This document shows, in pieces, positions 41,065 to 49,889 of a stretch of DNA of 58,550 nt. The DNA lies in assembly GCF_019599505.1 (NCBI RefSeq), contig NZ_RKLT01000020.1, positions 1 to 58,550 on the forward strand, read 5' to 3'. Position 1 is the stretch's first letter. Each line of letters begins with the position of its first letter. The notes under the pieces are model-generated. The model was not told the DNA's origin. It ran no database searches and worked only from the letters and a program-made list of their open reading frames with translations. The stretch comes from Haloarcula nitratireducens (GTDB lineage Archaea > Halobacteriota > Halobacteria > Halobacteriales > Haloarculaceae). Made by a program: the position numbers and the translations under genes.

Positions 41065-42383
41065 CGCTCTGCTGCGTGAATTGCTTCTTCGAGTTCATCG
41101 ACGGCCCGACGGAGTTGCGCCCGTTCGATACTGAGCGGCGGCTGGAACCGGATGACGTTCTTGTAGTAGCCCCCGACCCCCATCACGATGCCCCGCTCGC
41201 GGAGGCGTTTGCCGACGTGTTTAGCGAGATTCGGGGCCGGTGCGGGCGCGTCGCCGGGGCCACGCGCTTCGGGATCAACAAGTTCGACCCCCTGCATCAG
41301 TCCGAGACCACGCGTTTCGCCGACCGTGTCGAGCGATTCGAGTTCCGTGAGTCGGTCGGTCAGCCACTCTCCCTGTTTACGAGCGTTGTCGACGAGGCCG
41401 TCCTGCAATTCGTCGATCGTGGCCAGCGCGGCCGCACAGCAGACCGGGTTACCGCCGAACGTCGAGAGGTGGTCACCGGATTCGAAGGCGTCGGCGATCG
41501 CCGCCGGCGCCGTAAACGCACCGAGCGGGAGCCCGTTTGCGATTCCCTTCGCTTGTGTCAGGATATCCGGCGTGATGTCGAAATGGTCTGCGGCCCAGAA
41601 TTCGCCGGTCCGACCGTACCCTGACTGGACCTCGTCGAGTACGAGCAAGCCGCCGTGGTCGTGCGCTATTTCCTGTACCTGTGAGAGGTACTCCGCCGGT
41701 GGGACAATGATGCCGCCCTCGCCGATGACCGGTTCGATGACGACAGCCGCCAGATCGCCGCTCGTGTGCGTTCCGATTACGCGCTCGAGTTCCGCCGCGG
41801 CCTCAGCCGCGAACTCGTTGCTCGGCAGATCGCCGTAGTGTGAGCGGTAGCTGTAGGGGGCCGGCGCGTGGACGACGTCGTTCAGCGTTGGTGCCATTCC
41901 GTGTTTGTAGGCGTGATTGCCTGTGAGTGCCAGGCTCCCGAGCGTCCGGCCATGGAACCCCATCTCGAGGGCAACAATTTCCGTTCCACCGGTGTATTTC
42001 CGCGCGAGTTTGATTGCGCCTTCGACGGCCTCGGTTCCCGAATTACAGAAGAACGACTTCTGCAGGTCGCCAGGGGTAATCTCCGCCAGTCGTTCCGCGA
42101 GTGTTGAGACCGGCTCTGACGGGTGGACATACGAGCAGCCGTGGACGAACGAATCTAACTGGTCTTTCGCCGCCTCGACGACTGCTTCGTTGTTGTGCCC
42201 GGCGTTAGCCACCGAGATACCCGAGAAGACGTCGAGGTACTCGTTTCCATCGTAATCGTACAGCCGACAGTCCTCCGCGCGCTCGACGGGGACGTTGAGC
42301 GACTTCCAGATCGGCATCACGTACTCGTCGTATCCGGCGACCACGGCGTCGTTCGCGGTCACCGATTGGGGTTCTTTAGTCAT
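41061..42383 (-). CDS. Class-III aminotransferase, 4-aminobutyrate type
   Basis: 440 residues from ATG 42383 (MTKEPQSVTANDAVVAGYDE). PLP-enzyme markers: GISVANAGHNNEAVVEAAKD, FFCNSGTEAVEGAIKLARKY, ALEMGFHGRTLGSLALTGNH, VIEPVIGEGGIIVPPAEYLS, LLVLDEVQSGYGRTGEFWAA, and ILTQAKGIANGLPLGAFTAP with the PLP lysine. Overall it resembles archaeal GABA aminotransferase-like enzymes. It would transfer an omega-amino group to 2-oxoglutarate. Coupled by 4 bp to thiolase. A hairpin (42442-42458) and a TATA-like TATACCTATA (complement near 42400-42412) lie upstream, facing the regulator at 42479. Confidence 0.85.
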   Translation of the reverse strand: MTKEPQSVTANDAVVAGYDEYVMPIWKSLNVPVERAEDCRLYDYDGNEYLDVFSGISVANAGHNNEAVVEAAKDQLDSFVHGCSYVHPSEPVSTLAERLAEITPGDLQKSFFCNSGTEAVEGAIKLARKYTGGTEIVALEMGFHGRTLGSLALTGNHAYKHGMAPTLNDVVHAPAPYSYRSHYGDLPSNEFAAEAAAELERVIGTHTSGDLAAVVIEPVIGEGGIIVPPAEYLSQVQEIAHDHGGLLVLDEVQSGYGRTGEFWAADHFDITPDILTQAKGIANGLPLGAFTAPAAIADAFESGDHLSTFGGNPVCCAAALATIDELQDGLVDNARKQGEWLTDRLTELESLDTVGETRGLGLMQGVELVDPEARGPGDAPAPAPNLAKHVGKRLRERGIVMGVGGYYKNVIRFQPPLSIERAQLRRAVDELEEAIHAAER

Positions 42384-42441
42384 ACTATGGAAAGTATTAT
42401 CCTCGTATAGGTATACATTGGAAAACGCGACTAAAAAACTA

Positions 42442-42458
42442 CCGGCTCTGAGAGCCGG
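42442..42458 (-). other. Strong hairpin between aminotransferase and Lrp-like regulator
   Basis: Perfect 7-bp stem CCGGCTC-TGA-GAGCCGG. On the minus strand it is followed after two or three bases by six T, like an intrinsic terminator or attenuator, and sits about 60 bp upstream of the aminotransferase ATG. The flanks (GGAATACCCC before, TAGTTTTTT after on the minus strand) also recall a solo IS200/IS605-type right end. Either reading is tentative. Confidence 0.4.
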
Positions 42459-42478
42459 GGTATTCCAATTAATCACCT

Positions 42479-42997
42479 ATGAGAGAAAACACCGACGAAA
42501 ACAGCTGGGAGTTCAAGAAACGAGACGTGAAAATACTCAGGGAGCTCTCGAAGAACCCGCAGATCTCCTCCCGAGAGTTGAGTAACAAGCTTAACGAAAA
42601 ATACGATATCGAAATCTCGCACGTCACCATCAGTAAGTCGATCCGCCAGATGCGCGCTTCGGGTGTATTCCGAGAAGCCATCATGCCCAACGAGAACTAT
42701 TTCAATTTCGCCCTCTTTGAATTCAAGTTCGATCCCAGGAACTTCGACGAGGAGTGGGAGGCTGCCATGGAGTACATCATGGACGACCCGCACACGTTGA
42801 TGTACTTCATCTCGAACGGCGAGTACCAGTGGAAGACAATCATGATGTTCCAGAGTCGCGAGGCGGAGTCGAAGTGGATTCACGACTTCTACAAGCACCA
42901 CGGAACTGTCGTCCAGAACGTCCGCAACTCTGTCGTCCACAACCTCCTGAAGTTCCAGACCGACCCGGAGATATTCGAGTTGATGAACGAGGGTTGA
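42479..42997 (+). CDS. Lrp/AsnC-like winged-helix regulator
   Basis: 172 residues. N-terminal helix-turn-helix (about residues 10-65: FKKRDVKILRELSKNPQISS, RELSNKLNEKYDIEISHVTI, SKSIRQMRASGVFREAIMPN), then a domain of about 100 residues with YFNFALFEFKFDPRNFDEEW, PHTLMYFISNGEYQWKTIMM and FQSREAESKWIHDFYKHHG. The second part has the strand-helix rhythm of an Lrp-type effector domain but a looser sequence. Similar proteins occur beside amino-acid and polyamine genes in haloarchaea. Divergent from the aminotransferase, so a regulator of the cluster. Base composition is slightly more AT-rich than neighbours. Confidence 0.75.
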   Translation: MRENTDENSWEFKKRDVKILRELSKNPQISSRELSNKLNEKYDIEISHVTISKSIRQMRASGVFREAIMPNENYFNFALFEFKFDPRNFDEEWEAAMEYIMDDPHTLMYFISNGEYQWKTIMMFQSREAESKWIHDFYKHHGTVVQNVRNSVVHNLLKFQTDPEIFELMNEG

Positions 42998-43081
42998 TCG
43001 GAGGGCTCGACTAGCTTCGCTCGGTGGTCAGTATCGCTCTGGTCGGGGCCGGTTTCGTCGAGCATCGTCCGACCGCGCTGT

Positions 43082-43118
43082 CGGCCCGAAAGCCCGTCGC
43101 CGCGTGGCGACCGGGCCG
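43082..43118. terminator. Nested hairpin between convergent genes
   Basis: Outer stem CGGCCC (43082-43087) with GGGCCG (43113-43118) enclosing a perfect inner stem GTCGCC-GCGT-GGCGAC (43096-43111). It lies between the stop of the Lrp-like gene and the stop of the permease on the other strand, so a bidirectional termination or insulation structure is likely. There is no long T-run. Confidence 0.45.
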
Positions 43119-43146
43119 TTCTACCGCCTGCTAGCGTCGCGTCGAC

Positions 43147-43956
43147 TCAGGCGGACTTCAGGATGAGGTTTTTCCCGAGCGCGATGTCCAGCAGTAGCGG
43201 GATAACGACGGTGACGAACATGAGCACCGTCGCCATCGCGTTGATTTTCGGTGTGAGGCTTGTTCGGACCATCGTGTATATCTCGATTGGCGCGGTCACG
43301 GTGTCCGGTTGTACCCAGAACTGGGTCGCGGTGAACTCGCCGAAGCTGATGACGAAGGCGAGTAACATCCCTGCACCCAGTCCGGGCATGATCGACGGCA
43401 GCGTCACCTCGACGAACGTCTCGAGTTCGTTCGCTCCGAGTGTCATCGCTGCCTCTTCGATGGAGCGATCGAACCCGAACAGCTGTGCTCGAACGGTCAC
43501 GAACACGTACGGAAGCACCAGCGTCGAGTGGCCGACGATGAGGAACAGGTAGTTCTTCTCCATTCCGATGTTAGTCAGGAACGCCGTGAGCGCGACGCCG
43601 ATGACGACCGGACTGATAAGCATCGGCAGGAACAGCAGGCTCGAGAGCACGCTCTTGTAGCGAAACTCACGGCGGACGAACCCAAGCGCCGAAACCAGCC
43701 CGACAGCGCCCGCTACGACGGCGCTTCCAGCCGCCACGATGAGACTATTGACTAGTGCATCGAGCAGTCGGTCGCTGGCGAGGAACTCTCGGTACCAAGT
43801 GAGGCTCAGCCCCTCGGGTGGGAAGCCCGCGTACTGCGTCGGATTGAACGAAATGAGTACCACGACGAGCAACGGTAGCAACAGGAACAGATACAGCAAC
43901 CCCGTTGCACCTCTGATGGCGTTCCAACGCATATGTTCAGAGAGTCGGACGCTCAT
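43147..43956 (-). CDS. ABC transporter permease (PotC type)
   Basis: 269 residues from ATG 43956, overlapping the upstream permease stop. Six membrane segments: LLYLFLLLPLLVVVLISFNP, LLDALVNSLIVAAGSAVVAG, SVLSSLLFLPMLISPVVIGV, YLFLIVGHSTLVLPYVFVTV and later ones. The EAA loop reads DRSIEEAAMTLGANELETFVEVTLPSIMPGLGAG. This matches PotC/YdcV-type permeases of spermidine/putrescine importers. It is the last gene of a four-gene importer operon (binding protein, ATPase, PotB-like, PotC-like). Substrates of this class are cationic or zwitterionic amines and amino acids. Confidence 0.85.
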   Translation of the reverse strand: MSVRLSEHMRWNAIRGATGLLYLFLLLPLLVVVLISFNPTQYAGFPPEGLSLTWYREFLASDRLLDALVNSLIVAAGSAVVAGAVGLVSALGFVRREFRYKSVLSSLLFLPMLISPVVIGVALTAFLTNIGMEKNYLFLIVGHSTLVLPYVFVTVRAQLFGFDRSIEEAAMTLGANELETFVEVTLPSIMPGLGAGMLLAFVISFGEFTATQFWVQPDTVTAPIEIYTMVRTSLTPKINAMATVLMFVTVVIPLLLDIALGKNLILKSA

Positions 43957-44954
43957 CACTCGAACACCTCCTCGAGCCCGACGAACTTGTTGAACACCGT
44001 GATGATAGCGAACAGCACCACCAAGTACACTATCGCCATCGCACTAGCTAGCGGCCAGTCGAACGCCTGGCCGAACGTCTTACTGATGAGGTTCGCGACC
44101 ATCATGTTCGCCGGCCCGCCCAGCAGTGCCGGGGCCATGAAGCTCCCGACTGCGAGGATGAACACGAGGATCGAACCGGCGCTGATTCCGGGCACCGATA
44201 GCGGTAGCGTCACCTCGTAGAACGTCCGAAGCGGCGAAGCGCCCATCGTTTTCGCACTCTCTATGTACGCTCCGTCGATCTTGTTGACCGCGTTGTAAAT
44301 CGGGAGAATCATGAAGGGGAGCAACACCTGTACGAGGCCGGTGATGACAGCTAGGTCGTTGTATAGATAGCCGCTCGAGGACATGCCAATCCAGCCGAGT
44401 ACCGTGGTGAGCAGGCCCTGGTTACCCAGGACGAGAATCCAGGCGTAGTAGCGGATGATGAGCGGAACCCAGAACGGCAGGACGACGAGCAGCAGCAGTA
44501 ACGACTGGTACCGGCTCTCGCTCCGACCGAGGAAATACCCCGGGACGTACCCGAGAACCAGCGTCACGGCAGTCGTGATGAACCCGAACTTCAGGGACTG
44601 CCAGAGTATCAGCAGGTACGTGTTCCCTATCTCCCATCCCAAGAGATTGACGTTCTGGAGGAGGACTTCCCGGTAGTTCGCCATCGTCGCTTCGTACACG
44701 AGCGTACCGCCTGCTCCCCGCTGCCAGAACGATAACATGAGAACGTACGCCAATGGTGCGAGCAGGAATAGCCCCATCCATGCGAGTCCCAGTCCGGCCT
44801 GCAGCACGGCAAGCAAACGCTCCCGGCGCTTGACGTACTGGATGCCCTCAACAACCGGGTCCGCACGCAGTACCGCTGTCCAGAGCCGAAACCGTAGCGG
44901 CTCATTCGTAGCGGGCCGCAGGTCGTCGGTGCGGGTTTCGTGGCGTTCAGTCAT
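43956..44954 (-). CDS. ABC transporter permease (PotB type)
   Basis: 332 residues. An N-terminal cytoplasmic stretch of about 60 residues precedes six membrane segments, as usual for PotB/YdcU-type permeases: GLAWMGLFLLAPLAYVLMLS, WQSLKFGFITTAVTLVLGYV, LLLLLVVLPFWVPLIIRYYA, ITGLVQVLLPFMILPIYNAV. The EAA loop is IESAKTMGASPLRTFYEVTLPLSVPGISAGS. RYYAWILVLGNQG is a typical PotB segment following the third helix. Overlaps the ATPase gene (ATGA) upstream and the PotC-like gene downstream, so all are coupled. Confidence 0.85.
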   Translation of the reverse strand: MTERHETRTDDLRPATNEPLRFRLWTAVLRADPVVEGIQYVKRRERLLAVLQAGLGLAWMGLFLLAPLAYVLMLSFWQRGAGGTLVYEATMANYREVLLQNVNLLGWEIGNTYLLILWQSLKFGFITTAVTLVLGYVPGYFLGRSESRYQSLLLLLVVLPFWVPLIIRYYAWILVLGNQGLLTTVLGWIGMSSSGYLYNDLAVITGLVQVLLPFMILPIYNAVNKIDGAYIESAKTMGASPLRTFYEVTLPLSVPGISAGSILVFILAVGSFMAPALLGGPANMMVANLISKTFGQAFDWPLASAMAIVYLVVLFAIITVFNKFVGLEEVFE

Positions 44955-46066
44955 GCAGTGAAGTCACCGCTGTTAGCTTGGGCCTTGGATGTCCCCGGGT
45001 CTCGGGCCACGACGAGGTTCTCCGGTGGGACACTAACGTAGACGACGTCGCCGGGCTCAAAGTTCTCAACGTCGGTAAAGCCGTGTTTCGCAACAATGAC
45101 CTCTGTCCCGTCGTCGAGTCGACAGAAGAACTGCGTCTTCTCTCCTAAGTAGTTCGTCGTCGTTATCTCGGCGGGGAACTCGTTGACTGCGTCGGTCGGC
45201 GTTCGCGAGACGTTGAGTTTCTCCGCGCGGAGGAAGACGCTGAGCCGGTCGCCTGGCGTTGAGGCGGTCGACTGGGGAAGCTCGAATGTCATCCCCGAAT
45301 CGGTGGCGAGGACGGGCGCGCCATCGCCGCTACTGACCTGTCCGGAGAGTTGCGACGACTGGCCAATAAAGTTCGCGACGAACTCCGAGTCAGGGTTTTC
45401 GTAGATATCGAGCGGTCGGCCCTGCTGGGAGAGATGACCATCGTCGAGAACGGCGACACGGTCGGACATCGCGAACGCCTCGGCCTGATCGTGCGTAACG
45501 TAGATAGTCGTAATGCCGAACTCCCGCTGAATGCGTTCGACTTCGACGCGCATCTGCTCGCGGAGCACGCGGTCGAGCGCCGATAGCGGTTCGTCCATGA
45601 GCAATACGTCTGGTTCGAACACGAGCGCGCGCGCTAATGCGACGCGCTGTTGCTGCCCCCCGGAGAGGTCCTCGGGCGACCGATCCGCGACGTCAGGGAG
45701 GCGGACACGTTCGAGGACATCCGCGACTCGTTCGCGTCGCTCTGCTTCGGGGACACCACGCATCTTCAGCGGGAAGCCGATGTTCTCGCCGACGGTTTTG
45801 TGGGGGAACAGCGCGTAGTGCTGGAACACCATCCCGATTTCCCGCTCGTAGGCTGGGCGGTCAGTGACGTCCTCGCCGTCGATACGGATGGTTCCCTCTG
45901 ACGGCATCTCGAGGCCGGCAATCATCCGGAGCGTCGTGGTCTTTCCACAGCCGCTCGGACCCAACAGCGAGACGAACTCGCCCTTGTCGGCGGTGAAGCT
46001 CACGTCGTCGACCGCGACGACGTCGTCGAACCGTTTCGTAATATTTTCCACTTCAACGTAGCTCAT
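44951..46066 (-). CDS. ABC transporter ATP-binding protein (PotA type)
   Basis: 371 residues from ATG 46066 (MSYVEVENITKRFDDVVAVD). Nucleotide-binding domain complete: Walker A GPSGCGKTT, Q-loop VFQHYALFPHKTV, signature LSGGQQQRVALARAL, Walker B VLLMDEPLSALD and switch His YVTHDQAEAFAMSD. A C-terminal TOBE-like domain (about residues 275-365; FLRAEKLNVSRTPTDAVNEF, GEKTQFFCRLDDGTEVIVAK) is typical of PotA/CysA/UgpC importers. Longer frames to 46219 are Ser/Arg-rich and not coding. It energises uptake by the two permeases downstream. About 55 bp separate it from the binding-protein gene. Confidence 0.9.
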   Translation of the reverse strand: MSYVEVENITKRFDDVVAVDDVSFTADKGEFVSLLGPSGCGKTTTLRMIAGLEMPSEGTIRIDGEDVTDRPAYEREIGMVFQHYALFPHKTVGENIGFPLKMRGVPEAERRERVADVLERVRLPDVADRSPEDLSGGQQQRVALARALVFEPDVLLMDEPLSALDRVLREQMRVEVERIQREFGITTIYVTHDQAEAFAMSDRVAVLDDGHLSQQGRPLDIYENPDSEFVANFIGQSSQLSGQVSSGDGAPVLATDSGMTFELPQSTASTPGDRLSVFLRAEKLNVSRTPTDAVNEFPAEITTTNYLGEKTQFFCRLDDGTEVIVAKHGFTDVENFEPGDVVYVSVPPENLVVARDPGTSKAQANSGDFTA

Positions 46067-46121
46067 ACTTGTAATCTTGTGGTAGGCTGGGTGATTATGG
46101 TGCGAGGTAATCGCCTGCGCG

Positions 46122-47360
46122 TTAGTACTGTCCGAGCTTGATCTGCTCGAATGTCTGATTCCACTCCTCTTGGTGCTCCTCTTTGAACTTCTGGTTCTGG
46201 AACTTGAGCCGGTCTCCACCCGTCGGATCGTAGTCCGGGAGGTCCTCGATCTCGCTCGACGTAGCCTTCGTGGCCGGTGGGTACCCGAGTACCGGCGAGA
46301 GCTTCTTCATGACTTCTGGACGGTAAGCAAATTGAATGAACTTCTCGGCAGTGTACCGGTGTTTCGACCCCTTGGCAATAGCGAACGTGTCAGACCAGCC
46401 GTAGGCTCCTTCTTTCGGAATCGTGTACTTGAGATTCTCGTAGCCGTCTTTCTGCATCGAGAGGATACGCCCGGACCAGCCGTCGCCCAGGACCGCCGTT
46501 CCGTTGGAGTAGAGCGTCGTCTGTTCCTGGCCGCTGGTCCAGTACTTCTTGACGAGATCGTGTTGCTCGGCCATCGCGTCGTACACCTTCTGGACGCCCT
46601 TCTCGTAGGAGCCGGTATCTCCCTGCATCTTGTTCGGGTCCATTCCCTGTGCGAGCGCGGTCGTGAACATACGCACGAACGCGAACCCTTCCAGCGTCAG
46701 CGCGTTCTTGTATTTGGAGTCCCAGGTGAGATTCCAAGAGAACGGCGGCGACCCAGAGACCTCATCTGAGTTGTACACCATGCCAACGGTCCCGTAATAG
46801 AGAGGCGCGACGTACGTCTTATCGCCAGTTCCGGCCGGGTCGTACTTCTGGAACGCCGACAATAGGTTCGACCAGGTCTCGATGTTGTCTAAGCGTAGTG
46901 GCTCGACGAGATCCTGTTTGACCGCGTTGTACGACCCGGATAGCGACGGCATGATAACGTCGTACGACCCCGCCGGATTCGAGCGGACGTTCGCCAGCAT
47001 CTTGTCCTGGCTGGAGAAGCTCGATTGCTCGACCGTGACATCGTACTCTTCTTGGAACGGGTTAATGAGGTGTTTCGTTAACGCTTCTTGAGTCGACCCG
47101 CCCCACGAATAAAACCGGAGCGTATCCGACAGTTCGTCGTCGCCGGAGCTCGTTCCGGTGGAACCGGTACTACCGGACCCTCCATCGCCGGAGCCGCCGT
47201 CGGACCCGCCGCCGAGGCAGCCTGCGAGGCCGAGCACTGTCGCGCCCGCACCGGTTCTGAGGAGCCGACGCCGACTCAGAGACCGACTGTCTCTACTTTC
47301 CAGAGAATCTGATTTGCCGCGGTTACCGCTTCCACTGTTCGCCGTATCGTCGGATTCCAT
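46122..47360 (-). CDS. ABC transporter substrate-binding lipoprotein (PotD type)
   Basis: 412 residues. Long N-terminal region with twin-arginine motif (SLSRRRLLRTGAGATVLGLA; RR pair near residues 30-32) and a lipobox ending GLAGC, then a Gly/Ser-rich linker, so a Tat-exported lipoprotein. The mature protein is a PotD/PotF-like binding protein: LRFYSWGGSTQEALTKHLIN, PFQEEYDVTVEQSSFSSQDK, YDVIMPSLSGSYNAVKQDLV, TYVAPLYYGTVGMVYNSDEV, and AIAKGSKHRYTAEKFIQFAY. The polyamine-binding acidic residues of E. coli PotD are not confidently aligned, so the ligand could be a polyamine, acetyl-polyamine or amino-acid derivative. Divergent from the M20 gene. Confidence 0.85.
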   Translation of the reverse strand: MESDDTANSGSGNRGKSDSLESRDSRSLSRRRLLRTGAGATVLGLAGCLGGGSDGGSGDGGSGSTGSTGTSSGDDELSDTLRFYSWGGSTQEALTKHLINPFQEEYDVTVEQSSFSSQDKMLANVRSNPAGSYDVIMPSLSGSYNAVKQDLVEPLRLDNIETWSNLLSAFQKYDPAGTGDKTYVAPLYYGTVGMVYNSDEVSGSPPFSWNLTWDSKYKNALTLEGFAFVRMFTTALAQGMDPNKMQGDTGSYEKGVQKVYDAMAEQHDLVKKYWTSGQEQTTLYSNGTAVLGDGWSGRILSMQKDGYENLKYTIPKEGAYGWSDTFAIAKGSKHRYTAEKFIQFAYRPEVMKKLSPVLGYPPATKATSSEIEDLPDYDPTGGDRLKFQNQKFKEEHQEEWNQTFEQIKLGQY

Positions 47361-47526
47361 GTGTGGTGATTACTCATAGCGCAAGTATAATAAACTTTGG
47401 CAAGAGTTTGGTACTCACGCTGGACAGAAAATCTGGTATCGGCGAATCAGCTTACCAGTGGAAAACAACACCAACCATGACACGACGAATATCACACCTA
47501 ATCAGAACCGCCAGACGGGTGCGACA

Positions 47527-48873
47527 ATGACTATCGAGCGACCGATTGATGCGGAGGTGAGACAGCGCGTTCGAGACGCGGCCGCGGCTCTGACGGACGA
47601 CGCCGCGGCGTTCACCGCGACGCTGGTGCGCGAGCGAAGCGTCCAGGGTCAAGAAGCGGACGCACAGCAGCACGTCATCGAGAAATTACGGGCACTCGGA
47701 CTCGAAGTCCAGTTACTCGAAGCCACGGACGTTCCGGATATCGAAGACCATCCTGAGTTCGCGGAGACCGAATACTCCTACGACGGGCGACCGAACGTCG
47801 TCGGAACGAAACCGGGAGCCAGCGATGGTCGCTCGCTCTTGTTGAACGGCCACGTCGACGTCGTTCCAGAAGGCGACGACGAGCAGTGGTCGTTCGACCC
47901 GTTCGGCGGCGAGATCGCCGACGGGAAAATCCACGGGCGCGGCGCGTCGGACATGAAAGGCGGCGTCGCCGCGATGCTGTTCGCTGTCGAGGCGCTGGAG
48001 CGCGCAGGCATCGAACTTGCCGGCGATCTCTCGATCCAGTCCGTCATCGAGGAGGAGGCCGGTGGCTACGGCGGGTCGCTCGCGACGGCACTCGACGGTT
48101 GTGACGCCGACGCCGTCGTCATCCCGGAGCCGACTGACTTCGACCTTTGGATCGCGAACGACGGCGTCTCGTACTTCCGAGTGACCGTCGAGGGCCGCGG
48201 CGCACACGCAGCCCATACGGATGAAGGCGTCAACGCGATCGGCAAACTGTATCCGATATTTCAGGCGCTACAAGACCTCCATGACCGCCGCAAAGAGACA
48301 GTCCACGACGACCTCTTCGAGCGCGAGTACGAGTACACGGTCTCACTCAACCCCGGAACGCTCAGGTCCGGCGAGTGGCCATCGAGCGTCCCGGACGAGG
48401 CAGTACTCGAAGGGCGTGTCTCGCACGCGCCCTCGGAGACGCGCGAGGAGATCCGAACGACGGTTGAGGAGACGGTACGCGAGGCAGTCGCGGCCGACCC
48501 CTGGTTCGATGAACACCCACCGACAGTCGAGTGGTTCGGCTGGCGCGGAAGTTCGGCCAGTATCTCGCCGGACGAACCAATCGTCAAGACGGTGCAGGAC
48601 GCGGTGTCGACCTCGCTCGACATCGACGCCACCGCCAAGGGGTTCCCGGGTGGCATCGACACCCGTTTCTTCGTCAATTACGCGGACACGCCGGCCCTTT
48701 GTTTCGGGCCTGGTGCGCACAACATCCACGGTACCGACGAGTTCCTCCCGGTAGACGAACTCGAGCAGACGATCACCGGCCTTGCGTTGATCGCGATGGC
48801 GTGGTGTGGTTACGAGCAGACTGACGAGCCGTCACGTGATGAGGCCGACGGAACGGCGGAGGTGCCCGAATGA
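47527..48873 (+). CDS. M20-family amidohydrolase (ArgE/DapE-like deacylase)
   Basis: 448 residues from ATG 47527 (MTIERPIDAEVRQRVRDAAA); a GTG at 47458 would add 23 Asn-rich residues. Metallopeptidase markers: LLNGHVDVVPEGDDEQWSFD (metal-binding His and Asp), GRGASDMKGGVAAMLFAVEA (bridging Asp), SIQSVIEEEAGGYGG (Glu-Glu catalytic base and ligand), VIPEPTDFDLWIANDGVSYF, the dimerisation domain with GRGAHAAHTDEGVNAIGKL, and a late ALCFGPGAHNIHGTDEFLP His ligand. Activity: hydrolysis of an N-acyl amine or amino acid. With GABA-type genes nearby, 4-acetamidobutyrate or an N-acetylated substrate is plausible. Overlaps the CoA-transferase A gene by 4 bp. Confidence 0.85.
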   Translation: MTIERPIDAEVRQRVRDAAAALTDDAAAFTATLVRERSVQGQEADAQQHVIEKLRALGLEVQLLEATDVPDIEDHPEFAETEYSYDGRPNVVGTKPGASDGRSLLLNGHVDVVPEGDDEQWSFDPFGGEIADGKIHGRGASDMKGGVAAMLFAVEALERAGIELAGDLSIQSVIEEEAGGYGGSLATALDGCDADAVVIPEPTDFDLWIANDGVSYFRVTVEGRGAHAAHTDEGVNAIGKLYPIFQALQDLHDRRKETVHDDLFEREYEYTVSLNPGTLRSGEWPSSVPDEAVLEGRVSHAPSETREEIRTTVEETVREAVAADPWFDEHPPTVEWFGWRGSSASISPDEPIVKTVQDAVSTSLDIDATAKGFPGGIDTRFFVNYADTPALCFGPGAHNIHGTDEFLPVDELEQTITGLALIAMAWCGYEQTDEPSRDEADGTAEVPE

Positions 48874-49889
48874 CGCACCTCGACCGCGAGACGGGCGACA
48901 GCGCGGCCCTCAAACCGAAGAGTATCGCGTCGGGCACCCCGACTGGGTCCCGGAGCCGCCGAGATAAGACGACGGACCTCGAGACGGCCATCGAGCGGTA
49001 TGTTCCCGACGGGGCGAGCATCGCCTTCGGGGGAATGGGTGGTCGAGACCCGGAGGCTGCGGCCCGCGAAATCGTCCGACAGGAGACGTCGGGGCTCACA
49101 GTCCTCGATGACGCGCGCACGACGCTATTTGACATCATGGTCGGCGCCGGTTGCGTCGACCGCTACGTCGGCTCCTGGGTGGGGACAAGTCTCATCTCTC
49201 AGGGGCACAACGTCCGCAACGCCGTCGAGAACGGCGTTCCGAACCAGCTGGACATGCGCGATGTCTCGAACTTCGGGTCCTCTCTCATGTTCCTGGCCGG
49301 CGCGATGGACGTGCCGTTCGTCCCGACCCGGTCGATGCTGGAGACAGACATCCCCGAGCACAACCCGGACATCGAGGTCGTCGAGGACCCACTCGGCTCT
49401 GGTGACGACTTGGCACTCGTCCCGGCGGCGACGCCTGACGTGGCAGTCATCCACGTTCAGCGGGCAGACCCGTTGGGTAACGCACAGATCTGGGGCAACG
49501 TCGTCAACGACCACCTCAAAGCACGGGCTGCTGACCACGTGGTCGTTACCTGCGAGGAGGTTGTCTCGACCGAGACGATCCAGCGTCACCCCGAACTGAC
49601 GAAGATACCGTTCTACGCGGTTGACGCCGTCGTCGAGGTGCCCTTCGGCTCACACCCGTGGCACTGCTACGGCTACTACTACGCCGACCTGCCGTTCTAT
49701 CGCGAATACGGTCAGCGGTCCCGCGACCGTGAGTCGTTCACGGAGTGGCTCGACGAGTGGATCGTCCCCCACGAGACATATCTCGAACAGATCGGGGCTG
49801 AACGACTGGCAACGCTCGAACGGATGGAGGCACAAATCAACGACCTGCCGCCGGTCAGCAGCAGCGACGAATCGATGGAGGGCCGCTGA
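48870..49889 (+). CDS. CoA-transferase family I subunit A (glutaconate/3-oxoadipate type)
   Basis: 339 residues. A basic N-terminal tail of about 40 residues precedes the CoA-transferase fold: GASIAFGGMGGRDPEAAARE, LTVLDDARTTLFDIMVGAGC, VSNFGSSLMFLAGAMDVPFV, VALV-like DLALVPAATPDVAVIHVQRA and DPLGNAQIWGNVVNDHLKAR. The GGMG...PxAxxxEI and DPLGNAQ motifs are typical of GctA/CatI-like alpha subunits. The final segments SHPWHCYGYYYADLPFYREY and EWLDEWIV also match GctA. It is coupled to subunit B by a 1-bp overlap. It would move CoA from succinyl-CoA or acetyl-CoA to a carboxylate such as a 3-oxoacid. Confidence 0.85.
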   Translation: MTHLDRETGDSAALKPKSIASGTPTGSRSRRDKTTDLETAIERYVPDGASIAFGGMGGRDPEAAAREIVRQETSGLTVLDDARTTLFDIMVGAGCVDRYVGSWVGTSLISQGHNVRNAVENGVPNQLDMRDVSNFGSSLMFLAGAMDVPFVPTRSMLETDIPEHNPDIEVVEDPLGSGDDLALVPAATPDVAVIHVQRADPLGNAQIWGNVVNDHLKARAADHVVVTCEEVVSTETIQRHPELTKIPFYAVDAVVEVPFGSHPWHCYGYYYADLPFYREYGQRSRDRESFTEWLDEWIVPHETYLEQIGAERLATLERMEAQINDLPPVSSSDESMEGR

